A stretch of DNA of 64,000 bases from an uncultured Granulosicoccus sp. Its GTDB lineage: Bacteria; Pseudomonadota; Gammaproteobacteria; Granulosicoccales; Granulosicoccaceae. The notes under the pieces are model-generated. The model did no database searches. It had not been told where the DNA came from and saw only the letters and a program-made list of their open reading frames with translations. Both the position numbers and the translations under genes were made by a program. Each line of letters starts with the position of its first letter. Positions within the stretch are counted from its first letter, which is position 1. The stretch spans positions 164,191 through 228,190 of the forward strand of contig CANLXI010000008.1 in NCBI GenBank assembly GCA_947495035.1, given 5' to 3'. Below, one piece after another: positions 15,996 through 25,562 of the stretch.

Positions 15996-17441
15996 TCAGT
16001 GTGTTGATTTGACGGACACATCCCCCGGGTGTGTGAAGGCCACCGGCGTGATGCCACGAATCACGGCTTCACCACCGAGCGCCAGTGCCCTGGCATGTTG
16101 ATCGGCGAAGGCCTGTTCATTGACCGATTCAGGTTCCGCAATTGCCCGCAGCTGGTTCTGCATTCGGACAAGCAGTGTCCGGTGTTCGGCATCTGCAGCC
16201 AGGTTGCAGGTTTCCTCCGGGTCGGCTTGCAGGTCATAGAGCAGGGGCAGTGAACCCGGGCTGTCGATCAGTTTGTAACGGCCCTGCCTCAGCATGAACA
16301 GGCCGTCTCGGGCGCCCACGGCATGGTATTCGGCGAAAACGGCCCGTTGCGGTTGTTCGTCTGCCGCCAGCTCTGCCAGGTTGAGCCCGGGTCGGGGTGA
16401 TTTCACGTCAATGACTTCATCATCGATTCCCGCCAGCGCTGTCACTGTCGGATACAGATCGATCAGGCTCACCGGAGTTGTATTGCGTCGTGCTGCCGGG
16501 ATGTCCGGGCCGGCCATGACCAGCGGCACCCCCACGCTTTCTTCCCACAGTGTCGATTTTCCCCAATAGCCTCGGGCACCCAGATTGTCGCCATGATCGG
16601 AGGTATAGATGATATTCGTGTCATCCATCAAGCCTGAGGCATCAAGCGCCTGCAGAACACGCCCGACATTGCTATCCAGTGCGGCTGCCAGAGCGTAGTA
16701 ATTGGCGACGGCCTCGCGTACCACCTGTTCATCTTGAAAGTGATCGTTGAAATCCAGCAGTGCCCGCATGGCTGTCATGACTTCATTTTCAGGCGTGTAC
16801 TGGTATTGCATCTTGGGCAGCGGCAGGTCATTGGCATCAAACAGATCTCGAAACTGCTGCGGCGCATTCAGCGGAAAATGGGGCAGGACGAAAGAGACGA
16901 ACAGTGTCCAGCCCTGTTCACGCGGTTCTTTCAACCACTGTTCGGTGGCTCTGGCAACCGCTTCATCGTACTGCCAATAGGGCGTTTCTCCCTTGCCTGT
17001 CATGGCTGCCAGCTGTCGGGTGCCGGGGCGTTCCGGTGGGTTCCTTCGCAACAGGGTAGACGGATCACCGATACCATCCTTGACGTGCAAGGGCAGGATC
17101 TGTTCGTCAAAACCGGTGTCAGCGTCACTGTCACGAAAATGCAATTTTCCGATGGAGGTGACGGCCTTGCCCTGGCGTTGCAAGGCATGCCCCCAGCTAC
17201 TGACACGTCCATCGTAGGGCATGGCATTGTCCCAGTAGCGAATCTGGTGCGGATAGAGCCCGGTATGCAGGCTCGCGCGTGAAGGGACGCAGATGGGGCT
17301 GTTGCAGTAGGCATTCTCGAAGACGGTGCCGCGCTCTGCCAGAGCATCCAGGTGTGGTGTGTGAGCCAGGGAATTGCCATAGCAGCCCATGACCTTGCGA
17401 CTGTGTTCATCGGACATGATGATGAGCGTGTTGTGCGGCAT
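15996..17441 (-). CDS. Sulfatase, formylglycine type (TTT system 2 operon)
   Basis: Sulfate-ester hydrolase of 481 residues. The metal site is TLIIMSDEH (D11, E12, H13) and the formylglycine motif is C51-V-P-S-R55 within YCNSPICVPSRASL. A second metal block reads YTSDHGDNLGARG. No signal peptide is seen, so it is probably cytoplasmic. It is closest in this window to the sulfatase at 8041-9510. It lies 4 bp after the TctA gene of the second TTT system and is the last gene of that operon, consistent with desulfation after uptake. Confidence 0.93.
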   Translation of the reverse strand: MPHNTLIIMSDEHSRKVMGCYGNSLAHTPHLDALAERGTVFENAYCNSPICVPSRASLHTGLYPHQIRYWDNAMPYDGRVSSWGHALQRQGKAVTSIGKLHFRDSDADTGFDEQILPLHVKDGIGDPSTLLRRNPPERPGTRQLAAMTGKGETPYWQYDEAVARATEQWLKEPREQGWTLFVSFVLPHFPLNAPQQFRDLFDANDLPLPKMQYQYTPENEVMTAMRALLDFNDHFQDEQVVREAVANYYALAAALDSNVGRVLQALDASGLMDDTNIIYTSDHGDNLGARGYWGKSTLWEESVGVPLVMAGPDIPAARRNTTPVSLIDLYPTVTALAGIDDEVIDVKSPRPGLNLAELAADEQPQRAVFAEYHAVGARDGLFMLRQGRYKLIDSPGSLPLLYDLQADPEETCNLAADAEHRTLLVRMQNQLRAIAEPESVNEQAFADQHARALALGGEAVIRGITPVAFTHPGDVSVKSTH

Positions 17442-17445
17442 CGGT

Positions 17446-18945
17446 CTATTCCGGTTTGTTGACCGTCGAGATGGCAGCTTGCCTTGCAGGCTTGCCGGAG
17501 CGTAGCAGCGGCAGAATCAGCATGATGCCTGCGAGCACGACGAAAGCCAGCGCCAGCGGATGGTCGACGATGGCCTGCAAAGAGCCATCCGACAGCTGCA
17601 GGGCGGTGCGCAACTCGGATTCGAAAGGTGTGGCCAGTACGAAACCGATGATGAAGGGGCCCAATGGCACACGTGCCTTGTCCAGTGCATAGCCCAGTAC
17701 GCCGAAGCCGATCATGACCCAGACGTCGAACAGGCGGTTGCCGATGGAGTAGGCGCCAATGAGGCAGAACACGAACACCACCGGCACGAGGTAATGGGCC
17801 GGGATGGTGATGATGCGGGCCAGCGAGCGATAGCCGGCCAGCATGATGGCGAACATCAGCAGATTGGCAATGAAATAGCCGGCTATCATGGCCCAGACCA
17901 GTCCGGCATTGGCGGTAAACAACAGCGGGCCGGGTTGAATCTGATGCATTACCATGGCACCGAGCAGAATGGCATCCACCGGCGCTCCCGGTATGCCCAG
18001 GGTGATCAGTGGAATCATGGCGCCTCCGACATTGGCATTGTTGGCCGCCTCTGAGGCCATGACCCCTTCATCGTGGCCGGTACCGAATTTCTCGGGTGTT
18101 CTGGAAAAGGTTCTGGCCATGCCATAGGCGACCATCGAGGAAATACTGGCGCCGACTCCGGGCAGAATGCCGACAAAGGTGCCGATGACGGAGGAACGCA
18201 ACAGATTGACCCAGTGACTGCCCCAGTGTTGCAAGGTCGGGAAGCTGAACTTGCGCCCTAGCCGAATGACGCTGGCAGTGCCCAGTGCCTTGTCGCTTTC
18301 CTTGAGCAGTTGACTGATGACGAAGACTCCCAGCAATACCGGCAACAGGCGAAACCCTGCCGTCATGTCGTCATTGCCGAAGGTATACCGCAACTGTCCA
18401 TCGGACTCCGCAAGCCCCGGCAGGGCTGCAATGATGCCCAGCGTTGCCGAGAACAGGCCCTTGAGCATGGAGCCCTGGGCAATGATGGCCACCAGAACCA
18501 GCGCGCAGAGAATCAGGGCGCTCAACTCCCAGGGACCGATCTTCAATGCCCAGTAAGACAAGGGCGGTGCGAGCGCTGCGAGAGCAATGCCGGCCAGCAG
18601 GCCGCCAATCAGCGAACTGCCGATCCCCAGGCCAAGGGCCCGTTCGGGTTGACCGTTTCTTGCCATCGGGTAGCCATCGAACGTCGTCATGACCGAAGAA
18701 GGCGTGCCGGGCATCTGCAACAGGGTGGCGCTGATCAGACCGCCACTGACCGAGCCGACATGGATTCCGATCAACAGCAGTATGGCATCCACCGGAGCCA
18801 TGGAGAAGGTCAGTGGCAAGGCCAGTGCCATCAGCATGCCACCTCCCAGACCCGGAATGGCGCCGACCAGAATGCCGCTGCCGACACCCAGAAACAACCA
18901 CAGCAAGTGCATGGGACCGAGAGCGGTCAGGAGTCCTTCTATCAT
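17446..18945 (-). CDS. Tripartite tricarboxylate transporter, large permease TctA (system 2)
   Basis: Large TTT membrane subunit, 499 residues from ATG at 18945 (MIEGLLTALGPMHLL), which overlaps the TctB stop as ATGA. A further upstream start would extend into TctB and is not needed. Family motifs include GAIPGLGGGMLMAL near the N-terminus, MPGTPSSVMTTFDGYPMA and GILPGVGASISSMVAY. About twelve hydrophobic segments are present, ending in a short basic tail. It is followed 4 bp later by the sulfatase gene. Confidence 0.95.
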   Translation of the reverse strand: MIEGLLTALGPMHLLWLFLGVGSGILVGAIPGLGGGMLMALALPLTFSMAPVDAILLLIGIHVGSVSGGLISATLLQMPGTPSSVMTTFDGYPMARNGQPERALGLGIGSSLIGGLLAGIALAALAPPLSYWALKIGPWELSALILCALVLVAIIAQGSMLKGLFSATLGIIAALPGLAESDGQLRYTFGNDDMTAGFRLLPVLLGVFVISQLLKESDKALGTASVIRLGRKFSFPTLQHWGSHWVNLLRSSVIGTFVGILPGVGASISSMVAYGMARTFSRTPEKFGTGHDEGVMASEAANNANVGGAMIPLITLGIPGAPVDAILLGAMVMHQIQPGPLLFTANAGLVWAMIAGYFIANLLMFAIMLAGYRSLARIITIPAHYLVPVVFVFCLIGAYSIGNRLFDVWVMIGFGVLGYALDKARVPLGPFIIGFVLATPFESELRTALQLSDGSLQAIVDHPLALAFVVLAGIMLILPLLRSGKPARQAAISTVNKPE

Positions 18946-19409
18946 CGGGTACCCGGCAGATCGACAAAGAAAACGCTGGTGAAAAGCCACTCCGAGCCGA
19001 AGCCGAGAACAAGCGCGATCGGAATGGCCAGTGGCAGCACGCGCAGGCGTTGGCTGATCAGTGGGATGGCCAAGGCGACGAACGCCGCGGTCGCCATGGA
19101 GAAGCGAATGCCCTGATGCATGGCCAGCAGGTAGGCGATCATCAGCGCCAACAGAGCCACGGTTGCGAGTCTTGTACTCCCGCTTCCCTCATCGGCGTTT
19201 TTCTTCCGTACTTCCTTACTGCGCAACGCTGTCTGGACCAGCACACCTGCTCCCAGCAGAAACAGGGTTATGGCACAGGCTATGGGCAATGCGGCCGAAC
19301 CCACGGGATCGAACATCGGTGGCGCGATATCCCGAGAGCCGATCAGCAGGATTGTCCCGATCAGTGCGCCCAGCAGCGCGACAAAGCAGCTTGAGGTTGA
19401 AAATCGGAT
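18942..19409 (-). CDS. Tripartite tricarboxylate transporter, small permease TctB (system 2), no canonical start codon
   Basis: Small TTT subunit. The open frame encodes a full N-terminal helix (AIRFSTSSCFVALLGALIG) followed by the family motif APPMFDPVGSAALP and three more hydrophobic segments, about 155 residues in all. Between the in-frame stop inside TctC and the Met of MFDPVG there is no ATG, GTG or TTG. The best candidate is ATC at 19409, with AGGAA 9 bp upstream. Starting at the internal ATG (19316) gives 124 residues and loses the first membrane helix. A sequencing or frameshift error is the alternative. It lies between TctC and TctA as usual. Confidence 0.8.
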   Translation of the reverse strand: MRFSTSSCFVALLGALIGTILLIGSRDIAPPMFDPVGSAALPIACAITLFLLGAGVLVQTALRSKEVRKKNADEGSGSTRLATVALLALMIAYLLAMHQGIRFSMATAAFVALAIPLISQRLRVLPLAIPIALVLGFGSEWLFTSVFFVDLPGTR

Positions 19410-19425
19410 GGCGGCGTCTTCCTGT

Positions 19426-20376
19426 CTACTTTGCGGAACGCGCCGCGTCGATCAATGGCTCGGTGCGGGCGTTCATGTCGTCGAGCATGTCTCTGGCGGT
19501 GTCTGCGGGGATCCAGTCTGCATCGATGCTCAACCCTGCCAGTTCCTGTCGTACATCCTCATCTTTCAGCACGTCCTGCAGAATCGATTGCAGTCTGGCC
19601 GACTCCGCTTCGCCGATACCGGCAGGTGCCAGCCAGACACGAAACACGCTGATGCTCATGTCCACACCCAATTCGAGTGCCGTGGGCGTATCCGGAAGCG
19701 CATCATCCCGCTCGGTGGCATACAGAAACAGAGGCCGAAGACCGCTTTCCTCGTACTGTTTGAACTCCGATACCGAAAACAGAGCCGTGTCCGTGTGGCC
19801 GCCAAGAATGCTGGCCAGTCGCTTGGCACCGCCACCGATCTGCACGAACTTGAATTCCACCTCGGCCTCGTCGGCGAACATCATGGGAATGAAGTGCACC
19901 GGCAGTCCGATATTGGTGGCAACGACAATACTGCCGGGCTCTGCACGGGCCTTTTCCAGAAAGGCGTCGGCATCCTTGATGGGCGATTCGTCCAGAATGC
20001 CCATGCCGATCTCGGTACGCCCGGTGCCGCCGAGCAGAGTAAAGGCCGTGTGATCGTAATCGACCACACCCATGGCTTTGGAGGTGATGATGCCAGGACT
20101 CCAGATACCGATGGTATAGCCATCCGCTGGTGCGTCCTTGATGGCCCGAGTACCGATGGTGCCACCGGCCCCTGGCTGGTTGATGACCACAACGGACGGG
20201 AAGTCTCCCATCTGTTCGATCTTGCGCTGAAAGATGCGGGCCAGATTGTCGACGCTGCCCCCGGCATTGGTCGGCACGACGATACGCAGCGGTTGATCGG
20301 GATAGTCTGCCAGTGTGGTTGCCAGCGGTGCGATACACAGGCTGGCTGCCAGTATCAACTGTTTGAAGGTATTCAT
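19426..20376 (-). CDS. Tripartite tricarboxylate transporter substrate-binding protein TctC/Bug (system 2)
   Basis: Periplasmic Bug-family receptor, 316 residues from ATG at 20376 (MNTFKQLILAASLCIAPL) with a clear signal peptide ending near LATTLA. The mature part begins YPDQPLRIVVPTNAGG, the family hallmark, and contains GGTIGTRAIKDAPADGYTIG. A longer frame reaching 20463 overlaps the promoter region and is unlikely. It is the first gene of the operon TctC-TctB-TctA-sulfatase and is divergent from a LysR gene 134 bp away. Confidence 0.93.
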   Translation of the reverse strand: MNTFKQLILAASLCIAPLATTLADYPDQPLRIVVPTNAGGSVDNLARIFQRKIEQMGDFPSVVVINQPGAGGTIGTRAIKDAPADGYTIGIWSPGIITSKAMGVVDYDHTAFTLLGGTGRTEIGMGILDESPIKDADAFLEKARAEPGSIVVATNIGLPVHFIPMMFADEAEVEFKFVQIGGGAKRLASILGGHTDTALFSVSEFKQYEESGLRPLFLYATERDDALPDTPTALELGVDMSISVFRVWLAPAGIGEAESARLQSILQDVLKDEDVRQELAGLSIDADWIPADTARDMLDDMNARTEPLIDAARSAK

Positions 20377-20474
20377 GCTTGTGTTTTCTTCTCCGGTGTC
20401 TTCCCAGTGGTCAATGAAATACTGCCATGAGAGAGTTCCTGTGGGAATACCTTGAATCTTCATAGGGGTATAGC

Positions 20475-20486
20475 TTATGGTTATAA
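20475..20486. promoter_or_regulatory. LysR-box-like inverted repeat
   Basis: TTAT-GGTT-ATAA is a short dyad in the divergent region between TctC of system 2 and the LysR gene at 20511. Position and form suit an autoregulatory LysR site, but the arms are only 4 bp, so support is weak. Confidence 0.3.
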
Positions 20487-20510
20487 CTGACGGACTGAAC
20501 TCGACGTATC

Positions 20511-21437
20511 ATGATTCTTGATCTGAGCAGGCTTGATCGTTTCATTGCAGTGGCCGAATCGGGCAGCATCAACAAGGCGGCTTCCAGCACCGGTATTTCA
20601 CAGGCAGGATTGACCAAGAGCATCCGACATCTGGAAGATCAACTGCAGGCCAGACTTTTCGATCGCAGCGCGCGCGGAGTTGTATTGACTCGCGAAGGGC
20701 AGGCCTTTCTGACACATGCTCGCCTGATCATCAATCAGCGGGAAGCCGCTGTCAGCGCGGTCAGAGCGCAGAGCGAAGGTCGCGAGGTAACCTTGCGGGT
20801 CGGTATAGCACCTCGCTGGGTGCTGCGTACCGTCATGCCGGAAATCGTGGCTCGCATGGTTGACGATGAGCGTCGGCCACAATTGATCGTATCGTCAGGC
20901 CAGAAGTCCTGGCAGATGATCGAGCGCATGCGAGAAGGCGATCTGGATATCCTGGTGGCCACGCCCTCGGAACTGGATGATCTGACGGGAATCACCGTGA
21001 ATTCGGTGGTACATGATTCTCAGGGCGTGGCGGTACGGCGAGAACATCCATTGGCCGGGCGCCGCAATGTCAGCCTCAAGGCCTTGTCGGAATTCGACTG
21101 GATCAGTGGTTCGGCAGAAACCTATTTCAGGCGATACCTCACCAGTCTCTACATGGCGCGTGGCATGCAACCACCCAAGCCGGTGGTGATCGCCGACTCC
21201 AATACCATGATTCTGGATGTCATTGCCCGCACCGATCTGCTGGGCATTGCCACTCAGCAACTGATCAACGTTGGTCATGGTGACCGGATCACGATGCTGA
21301 AACTGGCAAGTCCGGTGAAGCGCGAGCTTGCCATTCTGAGTCGAAGCAACGATGTATTACCGCAGACCGGCACTGATCTGATCCGCGCCCTGCATGTGGC
21401 GCTCAAGGCAAGGGTCATGGCTACCGGCTCACCATGA
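20511..21437 (+). CDS. LysR-family transcriptional regulator (TTT system 2)
   Basis: Likely activator of the divergent TctCBA-sulfatase operon. The 308-residue product has the N-terminal winged helix (SGSINKAASSTGISQAGLTK, then IRHLEDQLQARLFDR) and a C-terminal two-lobed effector domain from about residue 90. The start ATG at 20511 opens directly on the DNA-binding helix. Its 3' end overlaps the convergent glycosidase-like gene by 17 bp. The effector is presumably the TTT substrate or a catabolite, by analogy with other LysR-TTT pairs. Confidence 0.92.
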   Translation: MILDLSRLDRFIAVAESGSINKAASSTGISQAGLTKSIRHLEDQLQARLFDRSARGVVLTREGQAFLTHARLIINQREAAVSAVRAQSEGREVTLRVGIAPRWVLRTVMPEIVARMVDDERRPQLIVSSGQKSWQMIERMREGDLDILVATPSELDDLTGITVNSVVHDSQGVAVRREHPLAGRRNVSLKALSEFDWISGSAETYFRRYLTSLYMARGMQPPKPVVIADSNTMILDVIARTDLLGIATQQLINVGHGDRITMLKLASPVKRELAILSRSNDVLPQTGTDLIRALHVALKARVMATGSP

Positions 21438-22791
21438 GGCCCAGTGCTTCGAGCTTCTCGTTGGAAAGATAGCCGTAGCGATTGACCCACATATTGCCTT
21501 CACTGGCTTGCCAGGCAGCCTGTGCCCGGCGCAGCATGTCGTCACAAGGGCCGTAGGCATGGCTGAAGGCGTAGACCGGGCAATTTCCGGACTGTTGTTT
21601 CGCAGCAGTGATCTTGCGCCGAATGTTGTCGGCGGAGGCGGTGTGATTCTCGTCGGGTTCGGGATAGGCGAAGCCTCGCTGCGCCGGAGGTACCTGGTCG
21701 CTGATGTCCAGCGCTTTCAGCAGAGCTTCGGCAACCTTGGAGGCGGATGCCTTGCCGGCAGACATGGCTCTGGCATAGTCGGCGGCAATCATCGGCCAGT
21801 GCATGGTGTAGAGCTTGATGCCGATGCCTTGCACCACTTCGCTGGCAGCACCGAAGTCGAATCCTGACAACAGATTGAACGGAGGGGGAAAGGCCTGTGG
21901 AACCAGATCGAGAGAGGCAGGCAGTGCCTGGCGGTAGCGCTGGATGAGTGCCAGGGACAGGTGTCTGCGCAGTCGCAGCATGTCCAGCATGCCGGGGTAG
22001 CGTTGCAGCATGACATCCAGGCTGTTTCTGTCCAGATGGCACACTCTGCTCAGCAGTTCGGCATCGAGATCCCGGGTCAGTCTGGTTTGCAAGGCTCTTG
22101 CGTCATGTCGCATGCGTTCGATGTCCAGATCGAGTTGCGTCGCGACCTGCAGTGCATGCGGGGAAAAGTCGAAGAACAAGGCATGAAAGTGATAAGGCGG
22201 GTACTCGGGCCAGTCCAGTCGTATTCCGGCGAGACCGGGATAGGCCCGCGCCAGATCCTGCATCATGGCCTCTCCATAGGCGATGACGTCGGGTGCTGCC
22301 AGCGAGGCATTGCTGTCGACACGATCGGGGCCCGGCTGACTGTCGGGGCCCAGACAGGCATCGCCACTTGCCGGGCCGCCGAACTGAACCCGGTAGCCCG
22401 GGGGTATGGCCGATTGCACCTGAAACCAGACTTTCATGCCACGCGCGGATGCCTTGTCAATGAACTCCTGTACCACATGGCCTTCGCGTTCGGTCAGGTC
22501 GTCCGGCTTCGGTGGCTTGTAGCGGGTGGTCTCGTAGAGCGTGTGGTCGGGGTGGAAACTGGGTGCCGTGCGAACGGACAGTTCCCGGTGTCCCCACAGT
22601 TCCCGTTCCAGCAATCGAACCTTGCCGGCGCCGCCATCTACTGGCGGTTCGCGGGTGCCATTGCTGTCGGGTTGCATGACATAGGGACTGGTGGCAATGT
22701 CGGTGACATGGGCCCGTTGCAAACGGTCCAGCAGGTTCTCGATCCCTTCAGACTGCGCCCATTCGGGGAGTACCGTTATGCCGAAAGTCAT
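21421..22791 (-). CDS. TIM-barrel glycoside-hydrolase-like protein, specificity unknown
   Basis: Soluble 456-residue protein starting at ATG 22791, with a strong AGGAGA site upstream. Alternating strand and helix segments fit a TIM barrel: FGITVLPEW, VTDIATSPYVM, KVWFQVQSAIPPG, GIRLDWPEYPPYHFH, and GIKLYTMHWPMIA. Acidic residues at strand ends (D and E in RLDWPEY) would be candidate catalytic groups. No signal peptide is present, so it acts in the cytoplasm. It is the last gene of the operon TTT-sulfatase-enolase-UxaA. I cannot assign a glycosidase family, and an epimerase or isomerase barrel is also possible. Confidence 0.8.
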   Translation of the reverse strand: MTFGITVLPEWAQSEGIENLLDRLQRAHVTDIATSPYVMQPDSNGTREPPVDGGAGKVRLLERELWGHRELSVRTAPSFHPDHTLYETTRYKPPKPDDLTEREGHVVQEFIDKASARGMKVWFQVQSAIPPGYRVQFGGPASGDACLGPDSQPGPDRVDSNASLAAPDVIAYGEAMMQDLARAYPGLAGIRLDWPEYPPYHFHALFFDFSPHALQVATQLDLDIERMRHDARALQTRLTRDLDAELLSRVCHLDRNSLDVMLQRYPGMLDMLRLRRHLSLALIQRYRQALPASLDLVPQAFPPPFNLLSGFDFGAASEVVQGIGIKLYTMHWPMIAADYARAMSAGKASASKVAEALLKALDISDQVPPAQRGFAYPEPDENHTASADNIRRKITAAKQQSGNCPVYAFSHAYGPCDDMLRRAQAAWQASEGNMWVNRYGYLSNEKLEALGLMVSR

Positions 22792-22851
22792 GTTCTTTCT
22801 CCTAGCTTCTTGATTCAGGACACCGGGCAAGCCTGCTGCTGCAGACTTGTC

Positions 22852-24417
22852 TCATACCGATGCGGACAGTCTGCTGATGACCTCGTCGCCCTCATCGAGT
22901 CTTTCAGCGGCAACACTCTCTCCCTCGCAGACGCGCAGGAGCAGTGCGCCCAGTGGTGGCAGCAGATTGCCTGCACTCGGCCGGCCATCGAAGGCGGCGC
23001 TGGCGTCGAAGTCGATCTGATGCCCGACTCGTCTTGTGGTCTGCGGATTGGCAGACAGTTTGATGGTCGGAGCGATCGCACTGCCGTAAGGGTTGCCAGG
23101 TCCTGTCGTGAACAACACCAGTTGCGCACCGGAGGCCACCATCGAGCTGATCGATTCGGGAGAGAGTGCCGGCGTGTCCATCAGGCACAGGCCAGCAGAT
23201 GCCGGCAGCAATTCTCCCTGTGCCAGCGCTGCGATGATTCCGGTGGTGCCAGCCTTGGCAATGGCACCTCGGGATTTCTCGACCAGCGTCGTGATGCCGC
23301 CGTCGTGATTCTGAGGTCCGGGATTGCCCAGGGTGAGATCCCTGCCCGCTGCTCTGGCAATCTCGTGTCTGTCGATCACCAGCTTTTGCAGACGTTCGGC
23401 AATCCTGCGGGTCTGACAACGTTGATAGAGGTCCTGTTCGGCGCCGCTCCATTCCACGGTTTCGCTGATGACCACCGTGCCACCGGCGTGGACGAGTTCG
23501 TCGGCCAGCCGCCCGCAGAGGGGATTGCTGACCATGCCTGATGAAGCGTCGGAGTGCCCGCATTCCATCGCGACGGCCAGAGTGTCTGTCTTGCAGGGCT
23601 GGCGTCTGACACTGGCGAGCTGCTGTTGCATTTCATTGCCTATGACGCTCGCCAGTTCCGTCAGATGAACGGTATCCTCTCCGCATTCCTGCAGGGAAAA
23701 CCCTGCACAGAGCCTGCCCTGTTCGGTGATGACGGACTGATAGCGCTGACGCATGTGACGATCTGCCGCCAGCAGTATGACGCCACCGACATTCGGATGG
23801 CAGGCCAGCTGCCTCAGCATGCGATCATGAAATTCCCTGTCGGCGCCCAGTTGACCACGCCCGAAAGCGGTACTGACCAACAGGCTGCCGGGCAGGGCGG
23901 CTCTCACCTTTCTGGCACCGGCTGCGTTCAGGCCGCAGACCGACAGAATCAGCAGATGATTGCGGATGCCGGGGCGTCCACTGCTTCGCTGAAATCCGGC
24001 GAACTCGCTGGGCAAACGGTAAGGGCCATCGGTATTGTCGGGCGAAGCCGCGATCGGGGCAGGACTGCAGGGTTCCGTTGCTTGCGGATCTTGTTTGGCA
24101 TGAGCCGGCGACAGGCGGGTAGCTGTGTCCTGCAGGTCTGCCAGATTGTGCAGATGCGCATGTTCTCCGGGTTGGATCCTCTGTCGGGCCAGAGCGATGG
24201 GCACACCGTATTTCAGTACCGGCTCGCCCTCGACGATCTCCGTCAATGCAATCTTGTGACCCAGCGGAGTCGCTTGCAACAGTGATGGCAATGGAGCTGC
24301 ACAGTCACTTGCCGGCAATTGCGGGATTTCTCCTGCGCGGTGGTCACGCAGCAGACACAGCACGTTGTCATCCGGGTGCAGACGTACTGCCGTGGCGATA
24401 TCGCCGGAATCACTCAT
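22852..24417 (-). CDS. UxaA-family hydro-lyase (altronate/galactarate dehydratase-like)
   Basis: Predicted sugar-acid dehydratase of 521 residues. The N-terminal about 90 residues form an SAF-type domain (VRLHPDDNVLCLLRD, LGHKIALTEI, ILKYG-like VLKYGVPIALA). The main domain has the family signature FQRSSGRPGIRNHLLIL and the iron-site region AMECGHSDASSGMVSNPLCG. It would convert an aldonate-type acid to a 2-keto-3-deoxy acid using Fe2+. Its start overlaps the upstream enolase-superfamily gene by 4 bp, so the two are coupled. Substrate may differ from altronate because the operon is tied to a sulfatase. Confidence 0.9.
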   Translation of the reverse strand: MSDSGDIATAVRLHPDDNVLCLLRDHRAGEIPQLPASDCAAPLPSLLQATPLGHKIALTEIVEGEPVLKYGVPIALARQRIQPGEHAHLHNLADLQDTATRLSPAHAKQDPQATEPCSPAPIAASPDNTDGPYRLPSEFAGFQRSSGRPGIRNHLLILSVCGLNAAGARKVRAALPGSLLVSTAFGRGQLGADREFHDRMLRQLACHPNVGGVILLAADRHMRQRYQSVITEQGRLCAGFSLQECGEDTVHLTELASVIGNEMQQQLASVRRQPCKTDTLAVAMECGHSDASSGMVSNPLCGRLADELVHAGGTVVISETVEWSGAEQDLYQRCQTRRIAERLQKLVIDRHEIARAAGRDLTLGNPGPQNHDGGITTLVEKSRGAIAKAGTTGIIAALAQGELLPASAGLCLMDTPALSPESISSMVASGAQLVLFTTGPGNPYGSAIAPTIKLSANPQTTRRVGHQIDFDASAAFDGRPSAGNLLPPLGALLLRVCEGESVAAERLDEGDEVISRLSASV

Positions 24418-25562
24418 GACGGCTGGACAGAGCGCTTGACGTCGCTGACCAGCAATGCACTCAGGCCGGTTATATCCGGTTCGATACCGAGGCCCGGACC
24501 GGATGGAATGTGGAAGCGTTCATTGTCGAGTGCGATGCGTCCACCAGCCAGGGTAAGCTGCAGCGGGTTATCGGAGCTGTCGACTTCCAGCAGACCATCG
24601 CCACCGACCGCGCTGAGCAGATGGGCCGATGCCAGCAGGCCGATGCCGCCACCGAGGTAGTGAGGGCAGTATCGGCGACCGTTTGCCAGAGCCAGAGTGG
24701 CAATACGGTGCCCCCCGGAGAGTCCTCCCCATTTGCAGATATCCGGCTGCAGGATGTGCAGGTCACCGGCCTTGATGGCACTGATGAAGGAGTCATCATC
24801 GCGCAAGTTCTCGCCGCCTGCCAGTGGTGTGCTCATCTGCCGAGCAAGGGTATGCCAGTCTGCGGCACCGGCATCTGCCGGAAGAGGCTCTTCCAGCCAG
24901 GCGAGCGACAGAGAGTCCAGTAGCTGGCTGTGCTGCAGTGCGGCTGTCAGATCCCAGGCCTGATTGGCATCGGCCATAAGCCGCTCGTCGGCCTCCAGGC
25001 CGGCTGCACAGGCTTGCAATTGAGGCAGGCCGTCATCCTTGCCGTACCCGATGCGTTGTTTGAAGTGGCGAAAACCGAGGGCACGCATTCGCAGAACCTG
25101 GCTTTCATGCAATGCCGCACTGATGCCGCTGGCATAGGCGGGAACCGGGCGCAGCTCACCACCCAGTTCAACCGCCAGCGGTATGCCCTTGCGTCTGGCT
25201 CGCAGGTCGTGCACGGCAATGTCGACAGCCGCGGCCAGCTGCCTGATCGGACCGGGTTCACCGGCCTGCAATGTGAGGCGATGCAGTTTGCGTTCGATAT
25301 GGCGACTCGGTTCAGCATCGTCCAAATGCATGTCTGCCAGCGCCGCAGGCAGGACATTGGCGGCCAGCTCTGCCCGGTAGAAATCTCCACCGGGAGGAAA
25401 ATTGCACCAGACCTCCCCCCAGCCATGTGCTCCCTGATCATCCTCGAGTCGGATCAGCAAGGCAGGGCGAGCTCGAACAGGGCCCATGGTGGTCTGGATC
25501 GGTTCGCTCAGTTGATGACGAAGGTGCAGTACTTGTAATTCTCTGACTCGATTGCCTGTCAT
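24414..25562 (-). CDS. Enolase-superfamily (mandelate racemase/muconate lactonizing) protein
   Basis: Probable acid-sugar dehydratase or epimerase, 382 residues. After the capping domain, the barrel carries metal ligands D198 (DANQAW), E224 or E225 (LEEPL) and E251 (GGEN), plus D274 (QPDICKWGG) and a candidate catalytic His301 (CPHYLGGG). The first catalytic motif, usually K-x-K, reads K168-Q-R170, so the second lysine is arginine. It lies between the sulfatase and UxaA genes with 4-bp overlaps on both sides. The context says it processes the desulfated sugar acid. Confidence 0.9.
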   Translation of the reverse strand: MTGNRVRELQVLHLRHQLSEPIQTTMGPVRARPALLIRLEDDQGAHGWGEVWCNFPPGGDFYRAELAANVLPAALADMHLDDAEPSRHIERKLHRLTLQAGEPGPIRQLAAAVDIAVHDLRARRKGIPLAVELGGELRPVPAYASGISAALHESQVLRMRALGFRHFKQRIGYGKDDGLPQLQACAAGLEADERLMADANQAWDLTAALQHSQLLDSLSLAWLEEPLPADAGAADWHTLARQMSTPLAGGENLRDDDSFISAIKAGDLHILQPDICKWGGLSGGHRIATLALANGRRYCPHYLGGGIGLLASAHLLSAVGGDGLLEVDSSDNPLQLTLAGGRIALDNERFHIPSGPGLGIEPDITGLSALLVSDVKRSVQPS

